Source of the DNA: an uncultured Bacteroides sp.
GTDB taxonomy: Bacteria; Bacteroidota; Bacteroidia; Bacteroidales; UBA11471
Assembly: GCA_905210875.1 (NCBI GenBank)
Contig: CAJLYN010000101.1
Location: 1 to 7,496 of the forward strand
DNA length: 7,496 nucleotides
Reading direction: 5' to 3'
Under the pieces are notes generated by a model. That model did not search any database. It was given only the letters and a program-made list of their open reading frames with translations, and was not told the origin of the DNA. This document shows, one piece after another, positions 6,888 through 7,496 of the stretch (position 1 is the first letter of the stretch; each line of letters begins with the position of its first letter). The position numbers were made by a program, and so were the translations under genes.

Positions 6888-7328
6888 ATGGGCAAAAAAG
6901 ATACTCATGTAAAACACGAAGGCACTATTACGCAGATTGATGGTGCAACGGTTCATGTCCGGATTATACAACATTCGGCATGCGCGGGTTGCCATGTAAA
7001 ATCGGCTTGTACCGCAGCAGACCGCAGTGAGAAAATCATAGAAACGATATGCCATTTACCCGGCCTGTATGTAGGTCAGCACGTATGGGTGGTCGGGACC
7101 GAAGCCATGAGCAATACAGCTCTGAGGCTGGCGTTTGTGTATCCGTTTGTCGTGGTATGCTGCGTATTGGCAGGTTGCTACTATTTTACCCGAGACGAGG
7201 CTGCATCGGGTATTGCCGCACTCCTCTCTCTGCTACCCTATTACTCGATACTTTATTTGATAAGGAAAAAGATAAAGAAGTCGCTAGTTTTTACGGTCGA
7301 ACCGCAAAAGGGAAACGAAAACCTATAA
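6888..7328 (+). CDS. RseC/MucC-family membrane protein
   Basis: This 146-residue inner-membrane protein has an N-terminal soluble domain rich in beta strands (EGTITQIDGATVHVRI, 11-26) with a cysteine cluster CAGCHVKSAC (Cys32, Cys35, Cys41), as in the RseC family. Two predicted membrane helices (about 77-99 and 106-126) form a hairpin, ending in a basic tail RKKIKK. RseC relatives are linked to SoxR reduction and to Rnf complexes; in Bacteroidales the gene regularly precedes rnfB, as here, where rnfB follows after 22 bp. Cysteines could bind an Fe-S centre or act in redox transfer, but that is inference. ATG at 6888 was chosen because it gives a normal N-terminus and fits the promoter; an in-frame TTG at 6867 would add seven residues but lies close to the expected transcription start. 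Confidence 0.88.
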   Translation: MGKKDTHVKHEGTITQIDGATVHVRIIQHSACAGCHVKSACTAADRSEKIIETICHLPGLYVGQHVWVVGTEAMSNTALRLAFVYPFVVVCCVLAGCYYFTRDEAASGIAALLSLLPYYSILYLIRKKIKKSLVFTVEPQKGNENL

Positions 7329-7350
7329 ACCTATTATAAATTAAAAAGAA

Positions 7351-7496
7351 ATGAGTTTAATATGGATTGCGACCCTCTCACTGGGGGGTATTGGAGCCAT
7401 AAGTGCAATCATCTTGTACTTTGTCGCCCAGAAATTCAAAGTCTATGAAGACCCGCGCAACGGACAAGTCGAAGCTGTACTACCCGGAGACAACTG
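7351..7496 (+). CDS. rnfB: Rnf complex electron-transport subunit B, N-terminal part (3' partial)
   Basis: Only the first 48 codons are present. They encode an N-terminal membrane anchor (about residues 3-25, rich in Ile, Leu and Gly) followed by KFKVYEDPRNGQVEAVLPGDN. The stretch YEDPR then V..VLP, leading into what should be a Cys-rich 4Fe-4S motif just beyond the window (the last two bases are TG, fitting Cys), is characteristic of RnfB. RnfB passes electrons from ferredoxin into the ion-pumping Rnf complex (ferredoxin:NAD oxidoreductase) at the cytoplasmic membrane. The start ATG follows an A-rich leader (TTAAAAAGAA), common for translation starts in this phylum, with no Shine-Dalgarno. 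The remaining rnf genes are expected downstream but are not visible. Confidence 0.88.
   Translation, partial: MSLIWIATLSLGGIGAISAIILYFVAQKFKVYEDPRNGQVEAVLPGDN

Overview
The window looks like chromosomal DNA of a member of the Bacteroidales. The reasons are the protein families (an RseC-like gene directly before rnfB, a short Omp85-type barrel without POTRA domains, two adjacent WxcM/FdtA-type cupins), the near absence of Shine-Dalgarno sequences, and a Bacteroidetes-type promoter (TTG, 20 bp, TACTTTTG) before the RseC gene. The genus cannot be read from this stretch. The window holds eight genes, of which the first and last are cut by the window edges.

Positions 1-2463, plus strand: a truncated trypsin-fold serine protease with a C-terminal TPR array, then after 13 bp an outer-membrane Omp85-type beta-barrel with a signal peptide. 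They probably form one transcription unit. This unit converges on the next one with only 12 bp between the stop codons.

Positions 2476-6499, minus strand: a compact five-gene nucleotide-sugar cassette, transcribed rmlB, rmlA, cupin B, cupin A, aminotransferase. RmlA activates glucose-1-phosphate to dTDP-glucose. RmlB makes dTDP-4-keto-6-deoxyglucose. One or both cupins are predicted to move the keto group from C4 to C3. The PLP aminotransferase then places an amino group on C3, giving dTDP-Fuc3N or dTDP-Qui3N, typical O-antigen, capsule or S-layer glycan precursors. No rmlC or rmlD is present, so this is not a rhamnose operon, and no sugar N-acyltransferase or glycosyltransferase lies inside the window. 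The last three genes overlap by ATGA junctions. The two cupins are the most unusual part. Cupin A keeps both active-site histidines but lacks a five-residue beta-hairpin segment, while cupin B keeps the hairpin but has Tyr in place of the second His.

Positions 6500-6887: a 388-bp AT-rich divergent intergenic region with the promoter of the rightward operon and a short motif pair present twice in swapped order.

Positions 6888-7496, plus strand: an RseC-family membrane protein and the first 48 codons of rnfB, the start of an Rnf ion-pumping ferredoxin:NAD oxidoreductase operon.

Most of this is conventional genome content. I see no mobile element, CRISPR array, tRNA or rRNA, and no convincing wholly new system. 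The tandem cupin pair is the best candidate for something not fully described.
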